The translations under genes and the position numbers were made by a program. From the NCBI RefSeq assembly GCF_016117655.1, contig NZ_CP064936.1:1798001-1862000 (forward strand): DNA of 64,000 nucleotides. The letters run 5' to 3'. The notes beneath the pieces are model-generated. The model had not been told where the DNA came from, did no database searches, and saw only the letters and a program-made list of their open reading frames with translations. This DNA comes from Treponema peruense (GTDB taxonomy: Bacteria > Spirochaetota > Spirochaetia > Treponematales > Treponemataceae). Shown in pieces: positions 53,276 through 61,256 of the stretch. Numbering within the stretch: the stretch's first letter is position 1; the number at the start of each line of letters is the position of its first letter.

Positions 53276-54736
53276 TTACTCCTCTTCAAATACTAACTCA
53301 ACACCGCATTTTGGACAATGAGACATATCAAGAGATATTTTTGCACCGCATTCAGGGCAGAAGTACTCTTCTTCTTCGTCATCAGAAACTTCCTGCGGCT
53401 GTGCATCTTCAGCGGCAGCATCTGCGGCATCTTCTTCCTCAAATTCTACAGTATCGTTTATAACCTTACTTACAGCATCAATATCTTCCTGTGTAAGTCC
53501 TTCTACCTTAAGTGCACTTCCGTCCTTTGCTGCAGCAACAAAACGCTCAATGTCATCAAGTTCTGCATTCTTGAGAAGTTCAACAACTCTCGGTTCAATG
53601 CCAGAAAGCTGTGCGACAGAAGTTATTTCTTCGTAATTTTCAGAATCCCCGTTGAACAGATTTTCTGCGGCCTTGCGTGCATCTGTTTCGGAAACATCCA
53701 TTTCGGCAGCCTGTTCTTCTGTCTTGACATCAATATTCCAGTCGCAGAGTCTGTTTGCAAGACGAACGTTCTGTCCCTGCTTACCGATTGCAATTGAAAA
53801 TTCAGATTCAGAAACAACGGCAAGAGCAAGCTTTTTGTCTTCATCAAGAACAATAACTTTCTTGACTTCGGCAGGTGAAAGTGCATTTTTGATGAACACA
53901 TGCGGATCTTCGTCATATCTGAGAACATCAATTTTTTCACCTGAAAGTTCACGAATAACATTCTGTATACGTGTTCCCTTAAGACCAACACATGCGCCAA
54001 CCGGATCAACATCACTCTTGTCACTTACAACAGCAATCTTTGTTCTGTAACCGGCTTCGCGTACAACTTTCTTTATGGTAACAATCTTATCTGCAATTTC
54101 TGGAACATCAACGGAAAGAATGTTTTCTACAAGTTTAGGATCGCTGCGACTCAAAACAAGCTGAATACCAGAAGAAGTTTTCTTTATATCTACAATAAGT
54201 GCCTTTATTCTGTCATTCTTTTCGTAAGTTTCGCGCGGACTCTGGTATTTTACAGGAAGCACGCCTTCGACCTTTCCGAGATCTACATAAATGCTTCCCT
54301 TATGCTCACGCTGGTAGTATCCAATTATAACCTCACCGATCTTTGACTTGTATTCGTTGTAAAGATTATCCTTGAAACTTTCGCCCAGAGCCTGGTGTGC
54401 AGCCTGTTTTCCTGTAGTAACTGCAGAACGCTCAAAGTCATGCGGATCAATGCGGATGTCTATTTCGTCACCGAGTTCGCTGTCAGAAGAAAGTTTAAGC
54501 GCATCCTCAAGTTCTATTTCCATAACAGGATCATAAACTCCGTCAACAATAGTCTTACGGGAATAAACGTCAACATCAGAATTGTCATCGGCAAATTTAA
54601 CTATACAGTTGTCCGATGTTCCGAAAGTTCTCTTGTAAGCCGCCTTAATTGTGTTTTCAATTGTCTGCCTGATTGAATCCTCGCTGATACCCTTTTCTGC
54701 GGAAAGCGCACGGATTGCATCTGCCATTTCTGACAT
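53276..54736 (-). CDS. nusA: Transcription factor NusA with C-terminal zinc ribbon
   Basis: The N-terminal RNA-polymerase-binding domain, S1 (GEVIIGYYQREHKGSIYVDLGKVEG-type strand pattern), and two KH domains (VGACVGLKGTRIQNVIREL; SIAIGKQGQNVRLANRL) are complete. Residues ~360-430 form a helix-hairpin-helix region. After an acidic linker, residues ~458-486 (53279-53366) are a CxxC zinc ribbon (FCPECGAKIS ... CPKCGVELVFEEE), not part of ordinary NusA. NusA aids pausing, termination and antitermination. It starts 11 nt after rimP. Confidence 0.96.
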   Translation of the reverse strand: MSEMADAIRALSAEKGISEDSIRQTIENTIKAAYKRTFGTSDNCIVKFADDNSDVDVYSRKTIVDGVYDPVMEIELEDALKLSSDSELGDEIDIRIDPHDFERSAVTTGKQAAHQALGESFKDNLYNEYKSKIGEVIIGYYQREHKGSIYVDLGKVEGVLPVKYQSPRETYEKNDRIKALIVDIKKTSSGIQLVLSRSDPKLVENILSVDVPEIADKIVTIKKVVREAGYRTKIAVVSDKSDVDPVGACVGLKGTRIQNVIRELSGEKIDVLRYDEDPHVFIKNALSPAEVKKVIVLDEDKKLALAVVSESEFSIAIGKQGQNVRLANRLCDWNIDVKTEEQAAEMDVSETDARKAAENLFNGDSENYEEITSVAQLSGIEPRVVELLKNAELDDIERFVAAAKDGSALKVEGLTQEDIDAVSKVINDTVEFEEEDAADAAAEDAQPQEVSDDEEEEYFCPECGAKISLDMSHCPKCGVELVFEEE

Positions 54737-54747
54737 ATCAAGCCCCC

Positions 54748-55215
54748 TTATAAATGTATAAATTTTGCCTTGGCAATATCATTATAGGCTACGGATTTTT
54801 CACCGCCAGCCTCTAGTTCCAGTGTAACCTGTTCTGTATCAGAAGATTTTATTATGCCGCGAACCCAGTCACCGACAGTTTTGTCCCATACACGTACTTC
54901 ACGGCCGGTAAAGACAGAAAATTCTGCGGCATTTTTGAAATTGCGTTCCATTCCGGGAGAACACACTTCCATGGAAACATCGTCCTCGGACTTGTGAAGC
55001 AATGCAATTAACTTTGGCTGAAGAGCGCGGTGTGCCTTTGCACAGTCAGAAACACCAATGTCCTTTGAGGGATCCTTTGACGCGATAACTGCAGATACAC
55101 GAACAGCTCCGTGCTGTGGAACAACCTGCAGTTCCACAAGTTTAAAACCCTCCGCCTCTACTACAGCGGAACAGTCCTTGAAATAGGGATTTTTTTCCGG
55201 AGAAATATATTCCAA
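54748..55215 (-). CDS. rimP: Ribosome maturation factor RimP
   Basis: The sequence KDCSAVVEAEGFKLVELQVV, KDIGVSDCAKAHRAL and SMEVCSPGMERNFKNAAEFS is typical of RimP, which matures 30S subunits. The reading frame runs upstream to 55290, but that part encodes an intrinsic terminator. The start is placed at TTG 55215, 6 nt after AAGAGG, giving a ~155-residue protein of normal size. It is the first gene of the nusA operon. Confidence 0.88.
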   Translation of the reverse strand: MEYISPEKNPYFKDCSAVVEAEGFKLVELQVVPQHGAVRVSAVIASKDPSKDIGVSDCAKAHRALQPKLIALLHKSEDDVSMEVCSPGMERNFKNAAEFSVFTGREVRVWDKTVGDWVRGIIKSSDTEQVTLELEAGGEKSVAYNDIAKAKFIHL

Positions 55216-55236
55216 ATCAAACCTCTTAAAAAGACT

Positions 55237-55264
55237 AAAAAAAAGGAGCCCTTTTTTCGGCTCC
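55237..55264 (-). terminator. Attenuator-type terminator in the rimP-nusA leader
   Basis: GGAGCC (55264-55259), loop GAAAAAAG, GGCTCC (55250-55245), then eight U's (55244-55237). It lies ~20 nt after the predicted start and ~20 nt before the rimP start. Confidence 0.85.
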
Positions 55265-55292
55265 ATCTTAAAGAATATTAAAATGTACAATT

Positions 55293-55321
55293 ACATTACC
55301 ATATAAGAAAAAATATGTCAA
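55293..55321 (-). promoter_or_regulatory. Promoter of the rimP-nusA-infB operon
   Basis: TTGACA (55321-55316, overlapping the stop of the pseudouridine-synthase gene), 17-nt spacer, TAATGT (55298-55293). Confidence 0.75.
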
Positions 55322-55998
55322 TAACCAAAGTACTTTTCCAGAGTTTCCTGCATATGGAAAGGAAGCGGAATTTCTATTTTTTCAGGAACTCCCGGTACTT
55401 TTAGATTAAGGCAGACAGCCGCAAGCTGAAGTTTTTTTATTCCGGCTTTGCGAAGAAGTTTGTTTGTTTTAAAGTCACCGTGCTGGTCATCTGCCGCAAT
55501 GGGGGAACGGGCTCCCGCAAGTTGTATTCTGAGCTGGTGCATACGGCCTGTCCCAAGTTCAAGTTTCAAAAGAAAAAGCGGAATCTCCTTAAGGCCGCCT
55601 TCTGTTTCTACGGCAACAGATGTGCGCTTTTCTACGGTAAAATATGTCAGGGCAGACTGAACTTTTCCGTGTGCGGTAACTGAAGTTTCTATTTTGCCCT
55701 TCCCTGTTCCTCCGGAATCAGGTTCTCCTGTGCAAACGGCCATGTACTGTTTTTTTACAAGGCCGCCGCCGATAAGAGACGTCCATTTTGCGGCTGACTG
55801 CGTGTTTTTTGCAACTACAAGAATCCCCGACGTATCTTTGTCCAGCCTGTGAACAAGATGAACTCTGTAACCTACCTGTGCCGACAGTTCATCATCAAGG
55901 GAGCGGCCCACGCCCTTACCGCCCTGGACAGCAAGTCCGAACGGCTTGTTTACGACAAGAATCTCTTCGTTTTCAAATAATACTGAAATGCGTTCCAT
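55318..55998 (-). CDS. RluA-family pseudouridine synthase
   Basis: The catalytic motif VHRLDKDTSGILVVAK is present, with NKPFGLAVQGG upstream and RMHQLRIQLA downstream. At 226 residues it lacks the S4 domain of RluD/RluC, resembling RluA or short YlyB-like enzymes; the target uridine in rRNA or tRNA is unknown. A promoter TTGTCA-17-TAATAT (56036-56008) ends only 9 nt from the ATG, so the leader is at most a few bases. The nusA operon promoter begins at its stop. Confidence 0.9.
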   Translation of the reverse strand: MERISVLFENEEILVVNKPFGLAVQGGKGVGRSLDDELSAQVGYRVHLVHRLDKDTSGILVVAKNTQSAAKWTSLIGGGLVKKQYMAVCTGEPDSGGTGKGKIETSVTAHGKVQSALTYFTVEKRTSVAVETEGGLKEIPLFLLKLELGTGRMHQLRIQLAGARSPIAADDQHGDFKTNKLLRKAGIKKLQLAAVCLNLKVPGVPEKIEIPLPFHMQETLEKYFGY

Positions 55999-56007
55999 CT
56001 GCCGAAT

Positions 56008-56036
56008 ATATTAAATGAGGTTCAATAAAATGACAA
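56008..56036 (-). promoter_or_regulatory. Promoter of the pseudouridine-synthase gene (near-leaderless)
   Basis: TTGTCA (56036-56031), 17-nt spacer, TAATAT (56013-56008); nine bases to ATG 55998. Confidence 0.6.
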
Positions 56037-57199
56037 TACAAACGGGCAAACTTTACAGATTTATTCTCTGTGCATTATGCGCATTTTTTGCTATAGCACA
56101 TTCATCCTTTGCAGAACGAACCGGATTCAGCATTTACGGCGATGAAGTTACAATGGATCTTCCAGAAGGAACAAATGTTACCGAAAGCAACGCAGAAGGC
56201 ACATACTTTTTGCTTGCATCGGATGCCGCCCCTGTTAAAGCCCTTGTCCGCATTTACGGTGCAAAAAGATATGACAGTGCCCTTGAAGCCCTGAACGGTT
56301 CGCTCGAAAAAATAGCAGAAGGCTTTTCATGCGGTGCAATTCCGTGGAACAAAAGAGACAGAGCCTGCGGTATAATAGAAGAAAAAGTACTTGGAACACC
56401 GGCTGCAGGTTATGCCGTATGTGTGCGCATTCCAAAAGATGACACTCTTTTTTTGTGCGCGGCGTGGACTACTCAAAAAGACAACGTTCAGGCACTGAGC
56501 CTTGCCGCAAGCATCGCAGATTCCCTTTACCCCGACAGAAGCAGTTTCTTTGAATGTGGCCCGCTTACTTCATTTATTTTCCCGGGAGAAGAAAAACTTC
56601 CTGTAGAACTTCAGATTGACGGCAAAACAATAAAAACTTCACTGGACAAATCGGACGAAGAAGCAGCGCAGTATCTTGTTGACAGGGAATATTCCGTGTC
56701 GCTCCTGTACCAGAAAAGCCCTCTCTGGAAAGAAGTATGGCAGCGCTATTACAGAATGATTTTCCGCGACTCTGCAGGAAGACTTTCGCAAACAGCCGAA
56801 AATGTTTATGAAAAAATTGCCCCGGAATGCAGCGACATGACTTCTTATGCACAAAAACTTCTGTTCTGGACACAAAACCTGGACTACGGCAGAAACTTAA
56901 AATCCAGTGACTTTACACCACTGCCGTCTGTTCTTTTGGGAAGGGGAAGTGACTGCGACAGCCGTTCTATGCTTATTGATGTAATGCTCCAGTGCGCGGG
57001 GGAAGATGCCGTAATGTTTGTAAGTGCAGAATATGCCCACGCCGTTGCAGGTTTTGTCTCTAACCATCCGGGATTTTCGTTTGAAGCCGGCGGAAAAGCT
57101 TATCTTACCGGTGAAACTACTAAAAAAGGTGCCACCTGGGGTACAATAGCAAAGGAGCAGGCGGACTCATCCAAATGGATTCCGGTTCTGCTCCCTTAA
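56030..57199 (+). CDS. Exported transglutaminase-like protein
   Basis: A signal peptide (FILCALCAFFAIAHSSFA) precedes a beta-rich N-domain (~25-180). The C-terminal ~130 residues look transglutaminase-like: NLDYGRN, GRGSDCDSRSMLIDVM with a candidate nucleophile Cys, then EYAHAVAGF with a candidate His, and a final Tyr/Leu-rich strand with GETTKKGATWG. Whether it is a protease, crosslinker or inactive scaffold is unknown. ATG 56030 is chosen because TGAGG lies 9-12 nt upstream; an in-frame ATG at 56015 is also possible. It is flanked by converging PTS-like gene downstream. Confidence 0.7.
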   Translation: MTIQTGKLYRFILCALCAFFAIAHSSFAERTGFSIYGDEVTMDLPEGTNVTESNAEGTYFLLASDAAPVKALVRIYGAKRYDSALEALNGSLEKIAEGFSCGAIPWNKRDRACGIIEEKVLGTPAAGYAVCVRIPKDDTLFLCAAWTTQKDNVQALSLAASIADSLYPDRSSFFECGPLTSFIFPGEEKLPVELQIDGKTIKTSLDKSDEEAAQYLVDREYSVSLLYQKSPLWKEVWQRYYRMIFRDSAGRLSQTAENVYEKIAPECSDMTSYAQKLLFWTQNLDYGRNLKSSDFTPLPSVLLGRGSDCDSRSMLIDVMLQCAGEDAVMFVSAEYAHAVAGFVSNHPGFSFEAGGKAYLTGETTKKGATWGTIAKEQADSSKWIPVLLP

Positions 57200-57223
57200 G
57201 AATTGCTTTGTTTATATGAATTT

Positions 57224-57871
57224 TTATTTTATAAGAAGATTGTACGCGTCCATGGAATTTTCTGCATTCAGAAGGGAATTTCTTAAGTCAGCATCCTTAA
57301 GCTTTGAGCTGAAAAACGAAAGCGTCTGAAGATAATAGCTGTGCTGGTTGTATGCAGCGGCAATCATAAACAGAAGCCTTACCGGAATATCGTCAATCGG
57401 CTGGAAATCAATTATATCGCATTTTGAGATTCCCACAGAAACAACAAGGTCAGTAACACTCGAAAGTCTTACATGAGGAATTGCAAGTCCCCTTCCTATA
57501 GAAGTAGACATAAGTTCTTCGCGCTTTATAATCTCTGTTTCAAGCTCGCGTGCATCTTTAATCTGCGGAGCTGTAGCCAGATTTGCGGCAAGTCTTACAA
57601 GTGCATCTCTTTTTGTCTGGTGATTCATAAAAACAATACGCTCGGGAGACAGAATGCTTTTTACCTGCACCGAAATATCGGTTGCAGCAGGGCGCGAAGA
57701 TGAAGAAAGACGCTCGTTCACCCATTTTTCTATTTCTGCTTTTTTGAAACGCCATACAGTTCCGATTTTTCCGCTTGGAATTTCACCTTTCTGTGCCCAG
57801 TCATAAACAGTGCGTTCACTGACGCGAAGATATTTTGCAACTTCCTCTATAGTAAGAATATCGTCTTCCAC
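57224..57871 (-). CDS. Fusion of excisionase-type HTH and PTS EIIA (nitrogen/fructose type)
   Basis: Residues ~5-55 are an excisionase/MerR-like helix-turn-helix (TIEEVAKYLRVSERTVYDWAQKGEIPSGKIG...WRFKKAEIEKW). Residues ~75-215 are EIIA type 2 with the phosphorylatable His in GLAIPHVRL. This suggests a transcription regulator switched by a phosphorelay like PTS-Ntr, rather than sugar transport; spirochaetes often keep partial PTS. The start is GTG 57871 with AAGGGG upstream. A likely promoter TTGACA-17-CAAAAT lies above it. Confidence 0.88.
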   Translation of the reverse strand: MEDDILTIEEVAKYLRVSERTVYDWAQKGEIPSGKIGTVWRFKKAEIEKWVNERLSSSSRPAATDISVQVKSILSPERIVFMNHQTKRDALVRLAANLATAPQIKDARELETEIIKREELMSTSIGRGLAIPHVRLSSVTDLVVSVGISKCDIIDFQPIDDIPVRLLFMIAAAYNQHSYYLQTLSFFSSKLKDADLRNSLLNAENSMDAYNLLIK

Positions 57872-57983
57872 AATAACCCCTTATTTCTTTGCAGTATTTT
57901 GCATTCTTTACGGTTTTTTGTCAAGTCTTGCATCAGGGCTTACATCAGGTCTGCCGCTAAAACCACTATTGTCTTCCTATATC

Positions 57984-58012
57984 TTGCCTATTTTATTGCG
58001 TTTATATAAGAT
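57984..58012 (+). promoter_or_regulatory. Promoter of the propeller-like gene (leaderless)
   Basis: TTGCCT (57984-57989), 17-nt spacer, TAAGAT (58007-58012), then six bases to ATG 58019. Confidence 0.7.
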
Positions 58013-58018
58013 AGAAAC

Positions 58019-59080
58019 ATGAAAATCAATGAGAAAAAAAGTTCACCGGTTCCATTCATAGCGGCATTCTGCTTTATTTATATAATTTTATCTGCACGCC
58101 CTTTAAGCACGGAACTTCACTTAAAGCCGGAATGGACAGAATCCATCCAGAACGTAAAGCCTGTAATTGCAAAAGAAGAGCTTATTCCGTTCAGGCTTTC
58201 ACAGAATATAGGCTATTTTACAAAAGATGGCCGCATTGTTTCATGCATTTCTTTTCCGTTCAAGGCAACCATTTCTGACTCAAGGTTTGCATATTACGGC
58301 GCAGACAGCCAGTATACTGAATTCCGCACTCCCGACGCAAAAATTGCAGGACGCATGGACACTCCGGGGTTTCCGTTTTTTGAAGAAGATAGAATGTATA
58401 TGTTTTTCCCTGGCGGAACATCATTCGGCATGTACGCAGAAGACGGTTCACAGCTTTGGAAATATGAAAGCTATGCCCCGGTAACCGCATTTTCTTCAAG
58501 CACAGGCGGAACAGTAGCCGGTTTTGCAGATGGAACGCTTGTTTCTTTTGACAACAGTGGCAACCAGACCCAACGCTTTTCTCCCGGCGGAAGCACTTAC
58601 GAAGTCATTCTGGGAGCAGGTATCTCGCAGGACGGTAGCAGAATTGCATGTGTGAGCGGTCAGGACAAACAGAGATTCGTTGTTGCCGAAAAAAACAGCG
58701 GGCACTCAAGGGTTATATTCCACGAATATATTGAAAATTCACAGAATTTCCAGGTTCTTGTAAAATTCAGTTCGGACTCGAAGACTGTCTGGTACGACGC
58801 AAAAGGTTTTCTTGGTATAGCAAATCTCGACACACTCAAAAGTTCCAGAATTCCCATTGACGGAAGAATTATCCAGATAGAAGAATCTGCGGTAGAAAAC
58901 ATTGTTTTTGTTCTGAGCAGAAACGCAGATACCTACACCGTTACAGCCATAGAGCCTTCTGACCACAAACTTTCATCCTTTTCGTTCACAGGTTCAAGCG
59001 CCTTTATACAGGTCCGCGGCAACATGCTTTTTGTAGGACGCGATGACAGAATTTCAAAAATTTCAGTTTCGAGGGAATAG
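58019..59080 (+). CDS. Exported beta-propeller-like protein of unknown function
   Basis: A hydrophobic N-terminus (PFIAAFCFIYIILSARPLS) works as signal or anchor. The rest shows repeated strand pairs of a WD40/PQQ-like propeller (GRIVSCISFPFKA, GSQLWKYESYAPVTAFSS, GTVAGFADGTLVSFDNSG, DGSRIACVSGQ). I do not recognise the family. It ends 3 nt before the M23-like gene, so both likely act together in the envelope. Confidence 0.65.
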   Translation: MKINEKKSSPVPFIAAFCFIYIILSARPLSTELHLKPEWTESIQNVKPVIAKEELIPFRLSQNIGYFTKDGRIVSCISFPFKATISDSRFAYYGADSQYTEFRTPDAKIAGRMDTPGFPFFEEDRMYMFFPGGTSFGMYAEDGSQLWKYESYAPVTAFSSSTGGTVAGFADGTLVSFDNSGNQTQRFSPGGSTYEVILGAGISQDGSRIACVSGQDKQRFVVAEKNSGHSRVIFHEYIENSQNFQVLVKFSSDSKTVWYDAKGFLGIANLDTLKSSRIPIDGRIIQIEESAVENIVFVLSRNADTYTVTAIEPSDHKLSSFSFTGSSAFIQVRGNMLFVGRDDRISKISVSRE

Positions 59081-59083
59081 TTT

Positions 59084-59959
59084 ATGAAAACAAGGAATTC
59101 ATTTTTTGTTGCAGTCGCTTTATGCGCACTTTCTTCTTCTGCAGCTTTTGCATTCGACTGGCCGCAGGAACAGACAGCCTCAGATTCATTTTTTTCTTAC
59201 TTCGGGCAGCTCAGGGGCGGAACAATAAGTTCATCTCTTATATTCAAGGACAATTCAGAAATAAAGGCAGCATATGAAGGACGCGTTACAGCCGTTATTA
59301 CAGACCACGGTGATGACTTCGGCTGGTTTGAGTCCACGCTCGGCAACGCAGTTACTGTAGCACACAAAGACAATCTTGTTACGGTCTATGCAAATCTTGA
59401 CGACGAATCAATTCCAGAAAAACTCTATGAAACAAAAAATGTTGAATCGGGCGAAAAACTCGGTGTAAGCGGAAACTCGGGCTGGCAGGAAGGACAGAGC
59501 TGTCTTGAATTCAAAGTAATTGACACAAAAAACGCCACGGTAATAAACCCAAGAATTCTTATGCCGCGCGTAGGAAAAGAACTGCCACTTGCCGTCGGTA
59601 CACTTACAATGGACGGCAAGGACGGAAAATCACACAATCTTACATGGGAAAGATACATTCCGGCAGGAGTCTATTCACTTTACAGAAAAAGACAGAGTGT
59701 TGCGGTTCCTTACAGAACAAGTGTTGCAATAAACGGTGCTACAGTAGAGTCCATATCATACGACACTCTCAAAGAAAGTGCAGGTCTTCTTTGTGCAACA
59801 GGAAACTCAAATTATTCCGCGCAGGAACTGTACCCCGACGCAGAAAGACAACTTCTGGCCATAATACAGCTTACCCACGGTCGGAATACAGTTTCTGTTA
59901 CCGTCACCAATATTCTTGGAGCGGCAACTTCAGTAACATATGCCCTGGACGTTTACTGA
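59084..59959 (+). CDS. Exported M23-like (LytM fold) protein, probably catalytically degenerate
   Basis: The signal peptide FFVAVALCALSSSAAFA is followed by a LytM-like beta-fold: RGGTISSSLIFKDNSEIKAAYEGRV, GNAVTVAHKDNLVTVYANLD and SGNSGWQEGQSCLEFKVI. In active M23 peptidases these spots read HxxxD, HxGxYTxYAHL and GxTGxSTGPHLHFEV; here the first His and the HLH pair are missing. It may bind or regulate wall hydrolases. It ends convergently inside mnmA by 7 nt. Confidence 0.8.
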   Translation: MKTRNSFFVAVALCALSSSAAFAFDWPQEQTASDSFFSYFGQLRGGTISSSLIFKDNSEIKAAYEGRVTAVITDHGDDFGWFESTLGNAVTVAHKDNLVTVYANLDDESIPEKLYETKNVESGEKLGVSGNSGWQEGQSCLEFKVIDTKNATVINPRILMPRVGKELPLAVGTLTMDGKDGKSHNLTWERYIPAGVYSLYRKRQSVAVPYRTSVAINGATVESISYDTLKESAGLLCATGNSNYSAQELYPDAERQLLAIIQLTHGRNTVSVTVTNILGAATSVTYALDVY

Positions 59960-61152
59960 TTCTGCGTGGCAACCGCGGAACCTTTCTTAATTGATTCCGA
60001 GATTATTCCGCCGCCGCAGATAACGCCGTCCCTGTAGAATACGACAGACTGTCCCGGGGCAACTGCACGCTGCGGTTCGCTGAACGTAATCTTTACGGCA
60101 TCTCCCCCTGTTTCTGTACTGCCGCATGGTTCAATTCTTGCAGGAACAGGACGCGAGGCAAGCCTTATCTTTACAAGCGCATCAAATTCTTTTAAAGGAT
60201 TAAAATCTGCAGGCCAGACAAGATCGTCTGCAATAAGCCCTTCGCAGAAAAGATCAGAATCTTTACCAAGAACAATGAGATTTTTTTCTTTGTCTATTGC
60301 TGCAACATAAAGCGGCTCTTTTGCACTTACGCCAAGTCCCCTTCTCTGCCCCACAGTGTAATGTTCTATTCCGCGGTGGTGTCCAAGAACGTGGCCGTCC
60401 ATATCAATAAAATCCCCGGGAACAGAAGGCTTATCGCTGAACAGATAGTCAAACAGCTGTTCAGGAACAAAATCCTGGCTTTCTTCGCGGCCGGCAGCAA
60501 CAAGTCCTTTCTGAACAGCCATTGCAATGACATCGCGCTTTTTGTATTCCCCAAGCGGAAACCTTACTTTTTCCAGAACTTCAGACGGAATTCTGTAAAG
60601 AAAATATGCCTGGTCTTTTGTTGCATCCATCGCGCATGCTATCTGAACAGGATATTTGTCTTTGCCTTCAGAGTCTCCCGTTATTCCGTAAGATTCTGAG
60701 AGTGAAACATCTGAACGCACAGCCGACGCATAGTGTCCTGTACAAAAATAATCGTAGTCTATGCCCAGTTTTTTGATTCCGGCCAGAAGAGCACCGAATT
60801 TTATAAACCGATTGCATCTTATACACGGATTGGGCGTGCGGCCGGCGCGGTATTCGGCAGTAAAATAGTCAAGAACCTGTTTTTTGTATTCTTCAGCAAC
60901 ATCTATCACATAATAGGGAATGTCATTTGCCTCACAAAAGGTTTTGCATTCTTCGATATTTTTTTCTTCTCCGGGACCATAGCAGCTTTCTCTCATATTC
61001 GGATCTTCGGGGAATCCTGGAATATCGTTTTTCCAGAGAGACATTGTAACTCCTACAACACGGCATCCGGCTTCCTTAAGAAGAAGTGCGGTCATAGTCG
61101 AATCGACTCCGCCTGAAAGTCCCACTACAACGAGATCGCCTTTTTTTGGCAT
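59953..61152 (-). CDS. mnmA: tRNA 2-thiouridylase MnmA
   Basis: The PP-loop is VVVGLSGGVDSTMTAL, the catalytic cysteines lie in NPCIRCNRFIKFG and VQIACAMD, and GHYAS and SQDFVPEQL (in place of SQDICFI) follow; the C-terminal strand domain is complete. It puts sulfur on U34 of tRNA-Lys/Glu/Gln. ATG 61152 (MPKKGDL) is preferred; the TATAAT at 61167-61162 on the minus strand then lies upstream, and the leader would be very short. Confidence 0.92.
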   Translation of the reverse strand: MPKKGDLVVVGLSGGVDSTMTALLLKEAGCRVVGVTMSLWKNDIPGFPEDPNMRESCYGPGEEKNIEECKTFCEANDIPYYVIDVAEEYKKQVLDYFTAEYRAGRTPNPCIRCNRFIKFGALLAGIKKLGIDYDYFCTGHYASAVRSDVSLSESYGITGDSEGKDKYPVQIACAMDATKDQAYFLYRIPSEVLEKVRFPLGEYKKRDVIAMAVQKGLVAAGREESQDFVPEQLFDYLFSDKPSVPGDFIDMDGHVLGHHRGIEHYTVGQRRGLGVSAKEPLYVAAIDKEKNLIVLGKDSDLFCEGLIADDLVWPADFNPLKEFDALVKIRLASRPVPARIEPCGSTETGGDAVKITFSEPQRAVAPGQSVVFYRDGVICGGGIISESIKKGSAVATQNQ

Positions 61153-61220
61153 CTCAAGCTTATTATAACTCATTCCTAAATCATACTATAAAACTAGGAT
61201 TTAGACAACGGTCTGTAAAG

Positions 61221-61249
61221 TTGCTAATCAAAATAAATATTGTTATAAT
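61221..61249 (+). promoter_or_regulatory. Promoter of phosphohexomutase gene 1 (leaderless)
   Basis: TTGCTA (61221-61226), 17-nt spacer, TATAAT (61244-61249); seven bases to ATG 61257. Confidence 0.7.
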
Positions 61250-61256
61250 AGAAGAT

